Shown: one piece after another, positions 9,432 through 19,665 of the stretch
Layout of the letters: every line of letters begins with the position of its first letter
Position numbering within the stretch: the stretch's first letter is position 1
Assembly: GCA_032718475.1 (NCBI GenBank)
Contig: JAUCBJ010006483.1
Coordinates: forward strand, 1-32,504
Source: Nemertoderma westbladi
Lineage: Eukaryota; Xenacoelomorpha; Nemertodermatida; Nemertodermatidae
Reading direction: 5' to 3'
Length of the DNA: 32,504 nucleotides
Made by a program: the position numbers and the translations under genes
The notes under the pieces: model-generated
The model's input: only the letters and a program-made list of their open reading frames with translations
The model's database searches: none
What the model was told of the DNA's origin: nothing

Positions 9432-10447
9432 TTAGTCAAAGTTAGGCTCATTATGGTCAGGAACACCAGCCACAATGAGTTCAGACTCAGGCAAGACCAG
9501 CTCAACTTTGAAGTCGACAGCGACGAAACAATCCTCTATCTCTGCATCAGGTTCTTCACCAGATGGATCGGACTGGTGAAAAGGTATTGTCACTGATGAG
9601 CTCCCCAGTGTACTTGGGGGCAGGACTAATGATTCCAGGAAGGGCATGCCAAACAAGTGATCGCGTTTCTGATTGACCAACCCTTCAAGGTGGTGTTGAA
9701 TGACCTAATGGACCATGACTCATTTCTACGAATGAGTTCTGATCTGAATTGATTCCACCCAAAAATGCCAACGCTGTGAATTTCCACCCTGTAATTCCAT
9801 CCAGTCGAGAAGGTAGTTTGGAACTTCACCAGGTCCGCTGACATGGCAGGGATAAACTTCTCAAGTTGGAGAAGGGAGAATTCGAGAGAATTTGTGCCCC
9901 TCATGCAACAATGGACAGGCAAATCAATGTTGCCCTTTGTGAGATACCAGCCACCATATAAAGGACAACATTACTCATTAGTGACAACTTGTAGGTATGC
10001 AAGATGACATTGTTGTTCCTGCCCGATCTGTGCAATATCATTGAGGAAAAAAGGAACACCTAGATAATAAGTTGCCAATAACAGCTGATCAAAGAGTTCC
10101 TCTATCCTCTCCCGCGTCTCCTCCAAAACCCTTGTCCTCTAGCGGCAATTGCGTGTTATTTTTTCCGCTGTAATCAGAGCAATTACAACAGAGTCTGGCA
10201 CAACGCCTATTCCAGTGGTCTCGCTACTGGAAGTCGGCTGGATCCCACTTGAAAATCGCTCTCGATATCCAAACCATAAACGTTCCATAGAGTGGATGAC
10301 TTTCTGAGTTTCGTCCTTTACCCTATTACCCAACTGCTGCATGAAGTGCCATGAATCAAGGCGAACTAGGGCTTCTGGCCAGCCTGAAAATAGATGAGCT
10401 ATTTTCAGCAGACCATCAGCCTCAATAGTGCAGCAGTCTCGATCCAT
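9432..10447 (-). pseudogene. Remnant of a transposon-associated protein of uncertain class
   Basis: Three minus-strand pieces in different frames read as one degraded protein. First (from 10447): DRDCC near the start and LFSGWPEALVRLDSWHFMQQ. Second (from 9922): PVHCCMRGTNSLEFSLLQLE followed by KFIPAMSADLVKF. Third (from 9680): NQKRDHLFGMPF. The patterns RLDxWHFM and CxRGTxSLExxxxxLxxFIP recall a protein repeated in many fish and invertebrate genomes and generally thought to belong to a mobile element. I cannot name the element class. Frameshifts and stops between the pieces (especially 9923-10138) show it is dead. Confidence 0.55.
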
Positions 10448-10492
10448 GTACTATTACTACTAGGATCAGCATGCTGCATTGCAGCTGCATAT

Positions 10493-11240
10493 TTAAGAAT
10501 GCTGTGCCAGCTTGTCGACAAAATTGCGCCACCACAACTCCCTATCACCCATGATATTTGCTAGATCATCCGCATGTTCAAGGCCAATGTCCTTTAAGAT
10601 ACGTCTCAAGAAGGTCATGGGTTGTCCACCATGCTTATTCACTCCATGAGGCTGCCAAAGCACAAGATTATGCACTGGTTGGTCCTCATGGCGAATGCAA
10701 TATGCTGCAAAGTGGATGCCGCTTTGTTCTAGTGTCAAGCTTGGGAGAACTAATGAGACACCTCCGATGTTATATAGTGTCTGGTTGGAGATGTGTGCAT
10801 TATACTTGACACAGTGATCCCGGCGTAGTATTCTTGTGAATGTGCCATCCAGAGATTTGGTGTCTTCAACGCAGCGCGTCTAGAGCCCAGAATGGACTCC
10901 CATAAAGGAGTACTGGAACTACTGCTGCTCTAAATAATCGGACCTTAAGTTTCCGATTAAGTCTATGTGACTTCCAAATCCAGGAAAGCCTATTCAAGGC
11001 TGCCCATGCCTTTCCCTTATATTCGACTGGTCCTCACCTGACTTCTGGATCCATGATCCCAGGTAACAGAAGTTATCCTCATGCTTAAGCATATCATCCG
11101 TTGTGCTTATGCAAATCCGATCAGAGACTTGCTGAGGACTTTCAAAGTTAACTGTCAAAATTTTGGTCTTTTTGGAGTTAATGAAAAGACCACGATCCGT
11201 GTAAGGCCAGGGATCTGACCTGATCTTTCAGGGCATTCTG
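10493..11240 (-). pseudogene. LINE reverse-transcriptase 3' end fragment
   Basis: Read on the minus strand from about 11210: GLFINSKKTKILTVNFESPQ (palm to thumb), then DNFCYLGSWIQKSGEDQSNI, and finally (10738-10493) the C-terminal arm with YCIRHEDQPVHNLVLWQPHG, GGQPMTFLRRILKDIGLEHA and DDLANIMGDRELWWRN. The layout matches the C-terminal region of the LINE at 7800-9045. Its last part is closely related to the fragment at 17255-17545. It is 5'-truncated, with frame breaks in the middle. Confidence 0.85.
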
Positions 11241-11250
11241 ATGGATACAT

Positions 11251-11889
11251 GACCGAACGTAATCATGATCAAATGTAACATAGTTATTACGTATCGAACG
11301 TAACCGCAATTATGTTACATTGGATCCTATAACTATGTTACATTCGATCTACAAATTACTAAGCCCGAATGTAACATTGCCATTTAAAGGAGCAGGTTAC
11401 AGAGGCGTGTTGGGGGAACCAAAACAATAAACGAAAGTTAACACATGTTACAAGATTATACAGGTTACTTTTATTTAAGGGAGCAGGTTACAGAGGCGTG
11501 TTGGGGGAACCAAAACAATAAACGAAAGTTAACACATGTTACAAGATTATACAGGTTACTTTTATTTAAAGGAGCAGGTTACAGAGGCGTGTTGGGGGAA
11601 CCAAAACAATAAACGAAAGTTAACACATGTTACAAGATTATACAGGTTACTTAATTGGGTCTTGGGTCTTTGTTTTGTACTTCCCAAACTGCTTCTTCAT
11701 GTAAATAAAGGAAGCATTTTATGGGTTAACTCCTGAAATAAAAACACAACAGCAATAAATATATGTTACATTCGGGCTTAGTAATTTATAGATCGAATGT
11801 AACATAGTTATAGGATCCAATGTAACATAATTGAGGTTACGTTCGATTCTTAAAAACTATGTTACATTCGATCCTGGTTATGTTCAGTC
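11251..11889. mobile_element. Long-TIR element (639 bp) with internal triplicated repeat
   Basis: The two ends are inverted repeats of about 125-130 bp. The left starts GACCGAACGTAATCATGATC at 11251 and the right is its diverged inverse ending at 11889. Within each arm the motif GAATGTAACATAGTTA recurs in both orientations, so each arm is itself partly palindromic. The middle is taken up by a triplicated 91-bp repeat. No transposase frame is seen. It is a MITE or fold-back element, inserted next to the 5' side of a LINE remnant. Confidence 0.8.
11391..11655. repeat. 91-bp tandem repeat, 3 copies
   Basis: Copies start at 11391, 11482 and 11573 (AGCAGGTTACAGAGGCGTGT), each running through AACCAAAACAATAAACGAAA to ACAGGTTACTT. 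They are almost identical, so the expansion is recent. All lie inside the inverted-repeat element 11251-11889. Confidence 0.92.
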
Positions 11890-12303
11890 TGATTTGATAT
11901 TTGATTTGATATTTATTTCTTTCTGCTGGTTACATATACAAATTTTAACAAATACATATAAACAACATTAACCAATAAAATTAAACCAATATTAAAAAAA
12001 AAAAGAAAAAAATTTATAGTGTGAGACGACCACCACAGAAGACTAATAGCCAGGCTAGTGCCGTCTTGCTGTGGTGGCAGGAACCAACAGGGGGGGGGGG
12101 GGGGGGGGGGTGCCTGGTCCTTTTGAAATTTCGAATGTAGGCCTATATTACCGAACACATACACGTATGTATCGTGTAACGTAAATCAAACAGTTTAACA
12201 ACATTGTGGTTCGCATATATTTTAATTCTGTTTCAATTTTTATTGGGATTATTACCTTTATTTTTGTATGATTGAATATTAAAATTAAAATTAACGGTAA
12301 ATG
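11890..12303. other. Non-coding sequence with poly-G tract
   Basis: No gene. It contains an A-rich stretch (11994-12012) and a run of 21 G at 12090-12110. Confidence 0.6.
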
Positions 12304-13098
12304 TTATAGCTCTGAAAATAAGTGGTTTTTTAAGTTTGACGTAAAAGACGATTTTGATTTTTATTGTGTATCTCTAGTGGCACAGAATTCCAGATCGAGG
12401 GTCCTCGAAAACTCACTGATCTCTGTGAGGAAGTTAGGTGACATAGTGGTATTGAGAAGTTGCCATGGGAAGCGCTGCGGGTAGGGTAGTTGTGGACTGA
12501 AGAACGTTTTTGGAATAGTTTACCGAGGGTGGAATTTGGGCTTATGGTTTTCGAATAAATATCGTACATGAAAGTGCAAACTGATAGTTCATAGAGTTTG
12601 TTAAGTGGTAAAATATTTAATTGTTTGTAAATGGGAATTGATGACGATCTGTAGTGTGAAAATGTAATACAGCGTAAAAGTTTATTGATTTTTGTACGTA
12701 GTGGTTTCAGTGTGGTGGAATATGTGCTACCCCATACCAGGATCCCATAGTTAACGTAGGGATGGATCAATGAAAAGTAGAGGGTTCTGAGTATATGTAG
12801 AAGAAATATGTGCCTAAGTTTATAGAAAATACCGCTGGATTTAGAAATTTTTTGATGAGTACCTGATATATATGTGTTTTCCACTTTAGTTTTGAATCTA
12901 TCCAAATGCCAAGTAATTTTGTGTTGTCTGTCTGTTTGATATCGGTGTTGTTAATTTTAAGTTGTAATCTGTTGTTATCGGTGGTAGTAGGAATAGGAAG
13001 GTTAGTAAATATGGTGTACTCAGTTTTCTTCAGGTTTAGTAATAGTTTATTGTCACGTAACCAGTCGTCACCCAATTCTGATAAGCTGGCGCAGCTTT
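12304..13098 (-). pseudogene. 5'-truncated LINE (jockey/CR1-like RT C-terminal part)
   Basis: On the minus strand the product starts ELGDDWLRDNKLLLNLKKTE, continues KLLGIWIDSKLKWKTHI, then shifts frame near 12850 and goes on with KISKSSGIFYKLRHI, HPYVNYGILVWGSTY, NYPTRSASHG and SFRGPSIWNSVPLEI. A second frame change near 12345 leads to TSNLKNHLFSEL and a stop at 12304. These are the post-catalytic palm, thumb and tail of a jockey/CR1-type RT; the FADD motif would lie just 5' of the truncation point. Two frameshifts in otherwise well-preserved sequence point to a fairly young dead copy. It differs from the RTE-like LINE relics elsewhere in the window. Confidence 0.88.
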
Positions 13099-14380
13099 AA
13101 TAATAAATGTAAAAAAAAACACTCTTTCATTAATCTATATCATATAAAATGAAATAAAAAGGAGAACATTACCAACAGAAACACTCACGGGCAAATATAA
13201 TTGCACTACATAAAATATTTACTGGTTGATGAGTCATACAATATATGCAGCACCCACTTTTATAGGTTGGTAATTGAGCAGTAGGGGTCGGCAGGGCCCG
13301 GTAAGCGGGTATGGGTCGGTCTAACTCTGTATTATCCCGATATAATCGATGCATGTAGTTATGACCCTGAATTGCTGTATTGCATCGGTAGTTCGTGCAC
13401 ATAGAAGATAGAATATACACCAAACAACTTTCATATATCTGTATATTAATCATATTTGAATTTGCCACTATTTTATTAAAGCTTTTTTTCGATTAATTCA
13501 TTGGGTACCTATGTAAAAATTTACCAACACGAAACTGCATTCCATCACCTACACGTAGCCTACGCATAGGTTACAGGGAAAAGTCAAACCCTTGCACCTG
13601 CACCTGGTACTTAGTGCTGTAGTTAGCGTACCCTACCACCTACCTTAGTACCTGTCTGCCTATCTGCCTGTACCATACGACAGGGGGAGTACAGGAGTAG
13701 GAGGCCTAATCCTGTAATCAATTTAATTAGCCTACCGTCTGACCGGTATGTTTTCATCTATAATTTATAGCAATATCCTGATGTCAGCTGGCCTGTGGTC
13801 AGAGCAATAGCAACACCAGTCATCCAGTCACCAGATGCCAGAACAGGCTGACAGGGTTTCCTTCCAGCCCCACCCACTTCAGGGGTACCGGTACTGAAGT
13901 AGGCCTATCTCAGACTGCAGGTCTGTCTGTCTGCCAGTATCTGCAAACAAAATTTCGAAATAGGAGACCTGGAGACTGCGACTACACCAGCCTGCCAGCA
14001 CCATACTGCCATACGCATACAGCCATAGTGTATATACCAGGCTGCAAATGAAGTGCAAAAATCGCAACGCGTTGTGCACGTGTATTTGAAATAGTGCGAA
14101 ATTATGTGAAAGACAACAAAAGTGCGCAGTAATCTGTGCAAAATATCAAAAGTCATAAAGTGCGCCACAGGCGGATGAGGTGTAAAAAGTTAAAAAGTTT
14201 ACATGCCATGCAAAGTGAGAAAAATAATTTGCCACAAAAAAATTCGCTCGCTTCGCTCGCGTTTATTTGCATTTTTCATTGTCAGATTGCTCAAATGTCT
14301 AAATTTCGCTCACTTTGAGTTTTGCTCGCGTTTCAGCGTTTCTTTTTCATTTTGCATTGTTATTGAAAAAAATTTAGGCC
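13099..14380. other. Gene-free region rich in TACCGGTA and TAGGCCTA motifs
   Basis: No gene is recognised. The palindromes ACCGGT and AGGCCT recur, and near 14240-14335 there are repeated CGCTCGC-type motifs (CGCTCGCTTCGCTCGCG). Open frames here match nothing I know. Confidence 0.5.
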
Positions 14381-14425
14381 TAACAAAAAAAAACGCAAAC
14401 ATACATGTTTGCGTTTTTTTTGTTA
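14381..14425. repeat. Near-perfect hairpin (45 bp)
   Basis: TAACAAAAAAAAACGCAAAC at the left is the inverse of the right arm GTTTGCGTTTTTTTTGTTA, around a 5-6 base centre. The arms differ by one A/T length step. It lies just upstream of the CpG-rich possible promoter. Confidence 0.8.
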
Positions 14426-14451
14426 AAATGTGGTGTGCGCGTTTTTTTCGG

Positions 14452-14509
14452 TGCATGCGCGGTGTACCTATTGTCCAATATTGCGTGGCTGAAAAATTGT
14501 GCGCAGGCG
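14452..14509 (+). promoter_or_regulatory. Possible promoter: NRF1-like sites and CCAAT box
   Basis: A CpG-rich patch in AT-rich surroundings holds TGCATGCGCGG (14452-14462), a CCAAT box (14475-14479) and TGCGCAGGCG (14500-14509). The first and third resemble the NRF1 palindrome. The cluster lies about 160-215 bp upstream of an ATG in good context (14668). Known NRF1/CCAAT promoters drive housekeeping genes. The assignment is inference and could be a chance CpG cluster. Confidence 0.3.
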
Positions 14510-14667
14510 TTGTGCGCGGTTCAGTTGTCAGTGGTGGTTTGCAGGGCCTGGAGTGTATAGCAGCATCAGAGCATAGTTCACCAAACTGCCAAAGTTACCG
14601 GTACGCGGTACCCAACTGCCCGATCCCAGAATCCAGCAATCTGCCAAGTTGTAAATTCAACTCTAAA

Positions 14668-14738
14668 ATGGCAGGAGGCGCTGAAGGCCCCCAAGACGTG
14701 ACAGAAGGGGTGTTTTCATTGTTTTTATGGATGTACCG
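14668..14738 (+). CDS. Possible first coding exon, unknown protein
   Basis: An ATG in AAAATGG context opens MAGGAEGPQDVTEGVFSLFL and continues WMYR to a donor-like CCG|GTAACT at 14739, ending in phase 2. The base composition is more GC-rich than its surroundings, and a CCAAT/NRF1-like cluster lies upstream. I do not recognise the peptide and see no partner exon before the repeat-filled interval starting at 15443. The donor overlaps TACCGGTA, a motif common throughout the window, so the splice site could be coincidental. Confidence 0.3.
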
Positions 14739-15442
14739 GTAACTCGAAAAGTTAACCCTCTTTACCAATGGAATAAAAACTTTCACCATCGGGAATAGGC
14801 CCTACATTTTATTTAGGCCTGAGTTGCCTCTAGTCAGCTAGTTGAATTTTAAACTCTAGGCAGCTAGGCCTACTCCAAAAGTTGAATTTTAATAAAAAGT
14901 TAAATTCAACTGTTCAACTCAGTTGAAACTAGAACTTCTCCTCCCCGACTGACCGTTACCGGTACCACAGCAGCGTAGTGTTTATTGCAATCAGTGATTA
15001 CTGTTTTTATGGTTACGTTTTTCCTGTATGCATAGGTCCTACATTTTCCCCCCTATCAACCTATGCCCGTGGCGAACCACTTAAATACTTTTTTTTTTTC
15101 AAACTTTGATGATTCCCCTATGCAGCTATGCATGCCCATGGCGAACCACTTATACTATTTTCAAGTTTGTTGATTCCTGTACCCTACCCTGCCCTAACTA
15201 AGAAATCTAATTATTTGATGAAAGTTTATTTATTAATGTTTTATTTATTTATTAATAGTACCGGTACCCGGTAGTAATAATAACAATAGGTACTTGATTA
15301 CCATACATTGCACTGTAATATTGTATATAATTACCTAATTAAGTAAAACTGCTAATTTAACTATGTATTAATAAATGGCACAAATTGCAAATTGATTTAT
15401 TATTGCTGTATTGTACAAAATGTCACAATTCCTAAAAATATG
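14739..15442. other. Gene-free region with a diverged ~85-bp duplication
   Basis: No gene. Two similar stretches around 15060-15180 share CTATGCCCGTGGCGAACCAC (or CATGCCCATGGCGAACCAC) followed by a T-rich tract and TTGATGATTCC, which looks like an old tandem duplication. Confidence 0.5.
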
Positions 15443-15447
15443 GGGTT

Positions 15448-15680
15448 TGACTAAATACGCCACCGACAACCACCGACACCTTTCGCATACCACCGACAAC
15501 CACCGACAACAAAAGACACAAACCGACAGGTAAGATCGCAAACCGACAGTATACCGACAACTTCGGCAATGTTAGTAAACTATTTCAGTACATGATTATA
15601 CAATTTTTATTTCCAGTCCAAATATTTATAACAAAGCATATTGTCCACTGTCGGCCTGTTGTCGGTGGTGTAATTAGTCA
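15448..15680. mobile_element. GTCGGTGG-type MITE subunit 1
   Basis: Left end TGACTAAATACGCCACCGAC, right end the inverse of TGACTAATTACACCACCGAC. The left half is an array of CCACCGACAA/CACAAACCGACA motifs, and the right end adds inverted GTCGGCCTGTTGTCGGTGG. Length 233 bp. Confidence 0.75.
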
Positions 15681-16190
15681 TGATAATTTATTTAAAATAT
15701 AATACCGCCTTCATATATTATCTGTTTTGAATTATTATATTGCATAGCGTAATGGTAAAAATCGTTAGTGTTTTTCATATGTCGATGTGTTGCTAGTATT
15801 ATTAGTTTTTGTCGGTGGTAGTCAGACTGTTGTCGGTGGTAGTCAGACTATTGTCGGTGGTATATTTCTGCGGTATCAGTTCCTATACTCTAACATACAG
15901 TACAGTGCAATACAATTCCGAAATTTATTACTTTACATACACCTGCACATTGTGTGACGTAATTGGTATTTACCTAAATGACGTAAAATAAAGTGAAGGA
16001 AGGAAACAAGAAGTAACGGAAGCTCCTTTCTCTCTTGGATGTTACCGGAAAAGAATGGTTGCGCAACACAATCTCCCAAGGATGACCACTTCATAACTAT
16101 TCAACCTTTTCTGTATCCCCATAAGCCAGGCGGCATATTGTACTGTTGGATTTGTTAACATAAGACTTTGCCTTAACTGGCTTTAAAATT

Positions 16191-16423
16191 TGACTAAATA
16201 CTACACCGACAACCACCGACACCTTTCGCATACCACCGACAACAAAAGACACAAACCGACACAAACCGACAGGTAAGATCGCAAACCGACAGTATACCGA
16301 CAGCTTCGGCAATGTTAGTAAACTTTTTTAGTACATGATTATACAATTTTTATTCCCAGTCCAAATATTTATAACAAAGTATATTGTCCACTGTCGGCCT
16401 GTTGTCGGTGGTGTAATTAGTCA
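16191..16423. mobile_element. GTCGGTGG-type MITE subunit 2
   Basis: Same structure and same 233-bp length as subunit 1, in direct orientation to it. The internal array differs by moving one short CACAAACCGA module, suggesting unequal exchange or slippage within the array. Confidence 0.75.
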
Positions 16424-17254
16424 TGATAATTTATTTAAAATATAATACCGCCTTCATATATTATCTGTTTTAAATTATTATATTGCATAACGTAATGGTA
16501 AAAATCGTTAGTGTTTTTCATATGTCGGTGTGTTTCTTTTATTATTAGTTTTTGTCGGTGGTAGTCAGACTGTTGTCGGTGGTAGTCAGACTGTTGCCAG
16601 TGGTATATTTCTGCGGTATCCGTTCCTAAACGCACTGCCGAATTTTATTACTTTACATACAGCTGCACATTGTGTGATGTAATTGGTATTTCCCTACATG
16701 ATGTGAAGTAAAGGCTTCTCCTTGTAATAACCTGACAGCCATAAACATACAGTGCGTGGGAGGTTACACTTCACTACACGATAGACCACACTAAATGAAG
16801 AACGTAGTTAATGTTTACAGAACAAGACAACGTTTGGTTATACTGTACGAATGACTAATTACGCCACCGACAGTAGTAAACTGACAGTTCCGAGAATTAA
16901 TAAAATGTTGAAATATTTTGAGTGTGAATTCAGAATTAAACTTCTATAAACTCGCGCTAATATAATCAACCAACAGTGACGGAATGTCGGTTTGTCATTT
17001 TACTTGTCGGTTTGTGTCTTTTGCCGCCAATTGTAGCGGCTTTGGGGCTTTACTAAATGCACCACCGACAATAGCCCGACGATGCCGACGCTGAATAATT
17101 CGTGATTCCTTCTTGTCGGTTTATGTTTGTCGATGTGGCTGGTTGTCGGTTTGAGGGTAAAAAGCGGAAACAAAAAGCTACATTAGCAATAATTTTTAAA
17201 GCCAGTTACGGCAAAGTCTTTACAGTAGCACATAAATGGACACTTTAGACCTTA

Positions 17255-17545
17255 GTCATTAATTATGTCAAGTACACTGTATAGTATAATGAACTCATCT
17301 CCAATAATACACTATAAAAAATTGGAAGTGTCTCTAGTCCCCCAAAGCTTGACACTTGAACGTAAGTGTCTCCGCTTTGCAGGATATTGCTTTCGCCGTG
17401 AGGACCAGCCAGTGCATAATCTTGTGCTTTGACGGCCTCATGGAGTGAATAGCCATAGTGGACAGCCCATGATTTTCTTGAGACGCATCTTAAAGGACAC
17501 TGGCCTTGAAGATGCGGAAGATCTAGCAAATGTCATGGTTGGTAT
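17255..17545 (+). pseudogene. LINE 3' end fragment inside the fold-back element
   Basis: On + the frames give SLTLERKCLRFAGYCFRRED, then QPVHNLVL and GQPMIFLRRILKDTGLEDAE followed by DLANVM. This matches the C-terminal arm of the LINE at 10493-11240. It contains an in-frame stop (QPVHNLVL is followed by TGA) and is truncated on both sides. It was captured in the spacer between the two arms. Confidence 0.85.
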
Positions 17546-18670
17546 GTTTGTCGACAAGACGTCATATCATTCTTAATATAGATGTATATATGCAACATTC
17601 CACTACAGGTACTGAACTAACTGTGGTATATTGTGTTCAATAATATCCGAAACCAGGTGGTTTATAGAAGTATAAAGTCAATTTAGTACTACTCTTCATT
17701 ATAAGCCTCGTTGTGCTCGTCCTGTTTTGTCATAAAATATTTTTTCTACGCAGACGACGACCTTTATAACTACAGTATGAGAAGTCTCGAAACTGTGTAA
17801 GTAACTGCTGATTTATGGCAGATGGATACATACATAGATAGATACATGAGACAATAAGTTTTGACAAAATACTCACCCCGCCTGTATGTACTGTATACAT
17901 GCAGGTTCGTTATTACAGTTATGTAGAATTAATTTAATTTTGGAAAACTGGTATATCTTAAACTAATATATAATTTAATGAATCAATCTTCCAATCGATC
18001 AATATTATTTTCCACCAACTCATCAATATATCAATATATCTTATACAATAGGCTATATTGCGCCTCTGCATTCTCACGGGCTGGGCACCGTTTTTTGTTT
18101 CGGTTGCGCAAATGCCTACAGTAAATGCCAACACGAAAACAAAAAGCTGCATTAGCAATAAATTTTAAAGCCAGTTAAGGCAAAGTCTTAGGTTAACAAA
18201 TCCAACAGTACAATATGCCGCCTGGCTTATGGGGATACAGAAAAGGTTGAATAGTTATGAAGAGGTCATCCTTGGGAGATTGTGTTGCGCAACCATTCTT
18301 TTCCGGTAACATCCAAGAGAGAAAGGAGCTTCCGTTACTTCTTGTTTCCTTCCTTCACTTTACTTTACGTCATTTAGGTAAATACCAATTACGTCACACA
18401 ATGTGCAGGTGTATGTAAAGTAATAAATTTCGGAATTGTATTGCACTGTACTGTATGTTAGAGTATAGGAACTGATACCGCAGAAATATACCACCGACAA
18501 TAGTCTGACTACCACCGACAACAGTCTGACTACCACCGACAAAAACTAATAATAATAGCAACACACCGACATATGAAAAACACTAACGATTTTTACCATT
18601 ACGCTATGCAATATAATAATTCAAAACAGATAATATATGAAGGCGGTATTATATTTTAAATAAATTATCA

Positions 18671-18893
18671 TGACTAATTACACCACCGACAACAGGCCGA
18701 CAGTGGACAATATACTTTGTTATAAATATTTGGACTGGGAATAAAAATTGTATAATCATGTACTAAAAAAGTTTACTAACATTGCCGAAGCTGTCGGTAT
18801 ACTGTCGGTTTGCGATCTTACCTGTCGGTTTGTGTCTTTTGTTGTCGGTGGTATGCGAAAGGTGTCGGTGGTTGTCGGTGTAGTATTTAGTCA
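18671..18893. mobile_element. GTCGGTGG-type MITE subunit 3
   Basis: Inverted counterpart of subunit 2: starts TGACTAATTACACCACCGAC, ends with GTCGGTGTAGTATTTAGTCA. Slightly shorter array (223 bp). Confidence 0.75.
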
Positions 18894-19417
18894 AATTTTA
18901 AAGCCAGTTAAGGCAAAGTCTTATGTTAACAAATCCAACAGTACAATATGCCGCCTGGCTTATGGGGATACAGAAAAGGTTGAATAGTTATGAAGTGGTC
19001 ATCCTTGGGAGATTGTGTTGGGCAACCATTCTTTTCCGGTAACATCCAAGAGAGAAACGAGTTTCCGTTGCTTCTTGTTTCCTTCCTTCACTTTACTTTA
19101 CGTCATTTAGGTAAATACCAATTACGTCACACAATGTGCAGCTGTATGTAAAGTAATAAATTTCGGCATTGTACAGTAGGGGCCTATCGCACTGTACTGT
19201 ATGTCCAAGTTTAAGAACGGATACCGCAGAAATATACCACTGACAAAAGTCTGACTACCACCGACAACAGTCTGACTACCACCGACAAAAACTAATAATA
19301 ATAGCAACACACCGACATATGAAAAACACTAACGATTTTTACCATTACGTTATGCAATATAATAATTTAAAACAAGATAATATATGAAGGCGGTATTATA
19401 TTTTAAAGAAATTATCA

Positions 19418-19660
19418 TGACTAATTACACCACCGACAACAGGCCGACAGTGGACAATATGCTTTGTTATAAATATTTGGACTGGAAATAAAAATTGTAT
19501 AATCATGTACTGAAATAGTTTACTAACATTGCCGAAGTTGTCGGTATACTGTCGGTTTGCGATCTTACCTGTCGGTTTGTGTCGGTTTGTGTCTTTTGTT
19601 GTCGGTGGTTGTCGGTGGTATGCGAAAGGTGTCGGTGGTTGTCGGTGGCGTATTTAGTCA
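19418..19660. mobile_element. GTCGGTGG-type MITE subunit 4
   Basis: Inverted counterpart of subunit 1: starts TGACTAATTACACCACCGAC, ends GTCGGTGGCGTATTTAGTCA. It has the longest array of the four (243 bp), with an extra GTCGGTTTGT module. Confidence 0.75.
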
Positions 19661-19665
19661 AACCC

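Larger units (their letters stand above)
15443..19665. mobile_element. 4.2-kb nested inverted-repeat (fold-back) composite element
   Basis: The outer ends are inverted copies of GGGTTTGACTAAATAC followed by a CCACCGACAACCACCGACAC array (left from 15443, right ending 19665). Each arm exceeds 1.2 kb. The left arm (15443 to about 16710) and right arm (about 18163-19665) are near-identical in inverted orientation, and a 60-codon stretch at 15809-15991 is identical in translation to its mirror at 18360-18542. Each arm has two repeat units of about 740 bp, each opening with a roughly 233-bp inverted-repeat subunit. The central 1.4 kb holds a diverged fifth subunit and a LINE fragment. No transposase is seen, and no flanking target duplication is evident. 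Superfamily unknown. Confidence 0.85.

Noticed and set aside
14203-14742. 179-codon open frame on +
   Set aside because: Most of it crosses a poly-A/poly-T hairpin and CGCTCGC repeats with biased composition. Only its last 23 codons look exon-like, and they are listed separately as a tentative exon.
15809-18542. Identical 60-codon frames at 15809-15991 (+) and 18360-18542 (-)
   Set aside because: They are mirror copies in the arms of the fold-back element and consist largely of the GTCGGTGG repeat. Identity reflects the inverted repeat, not coding constraint.
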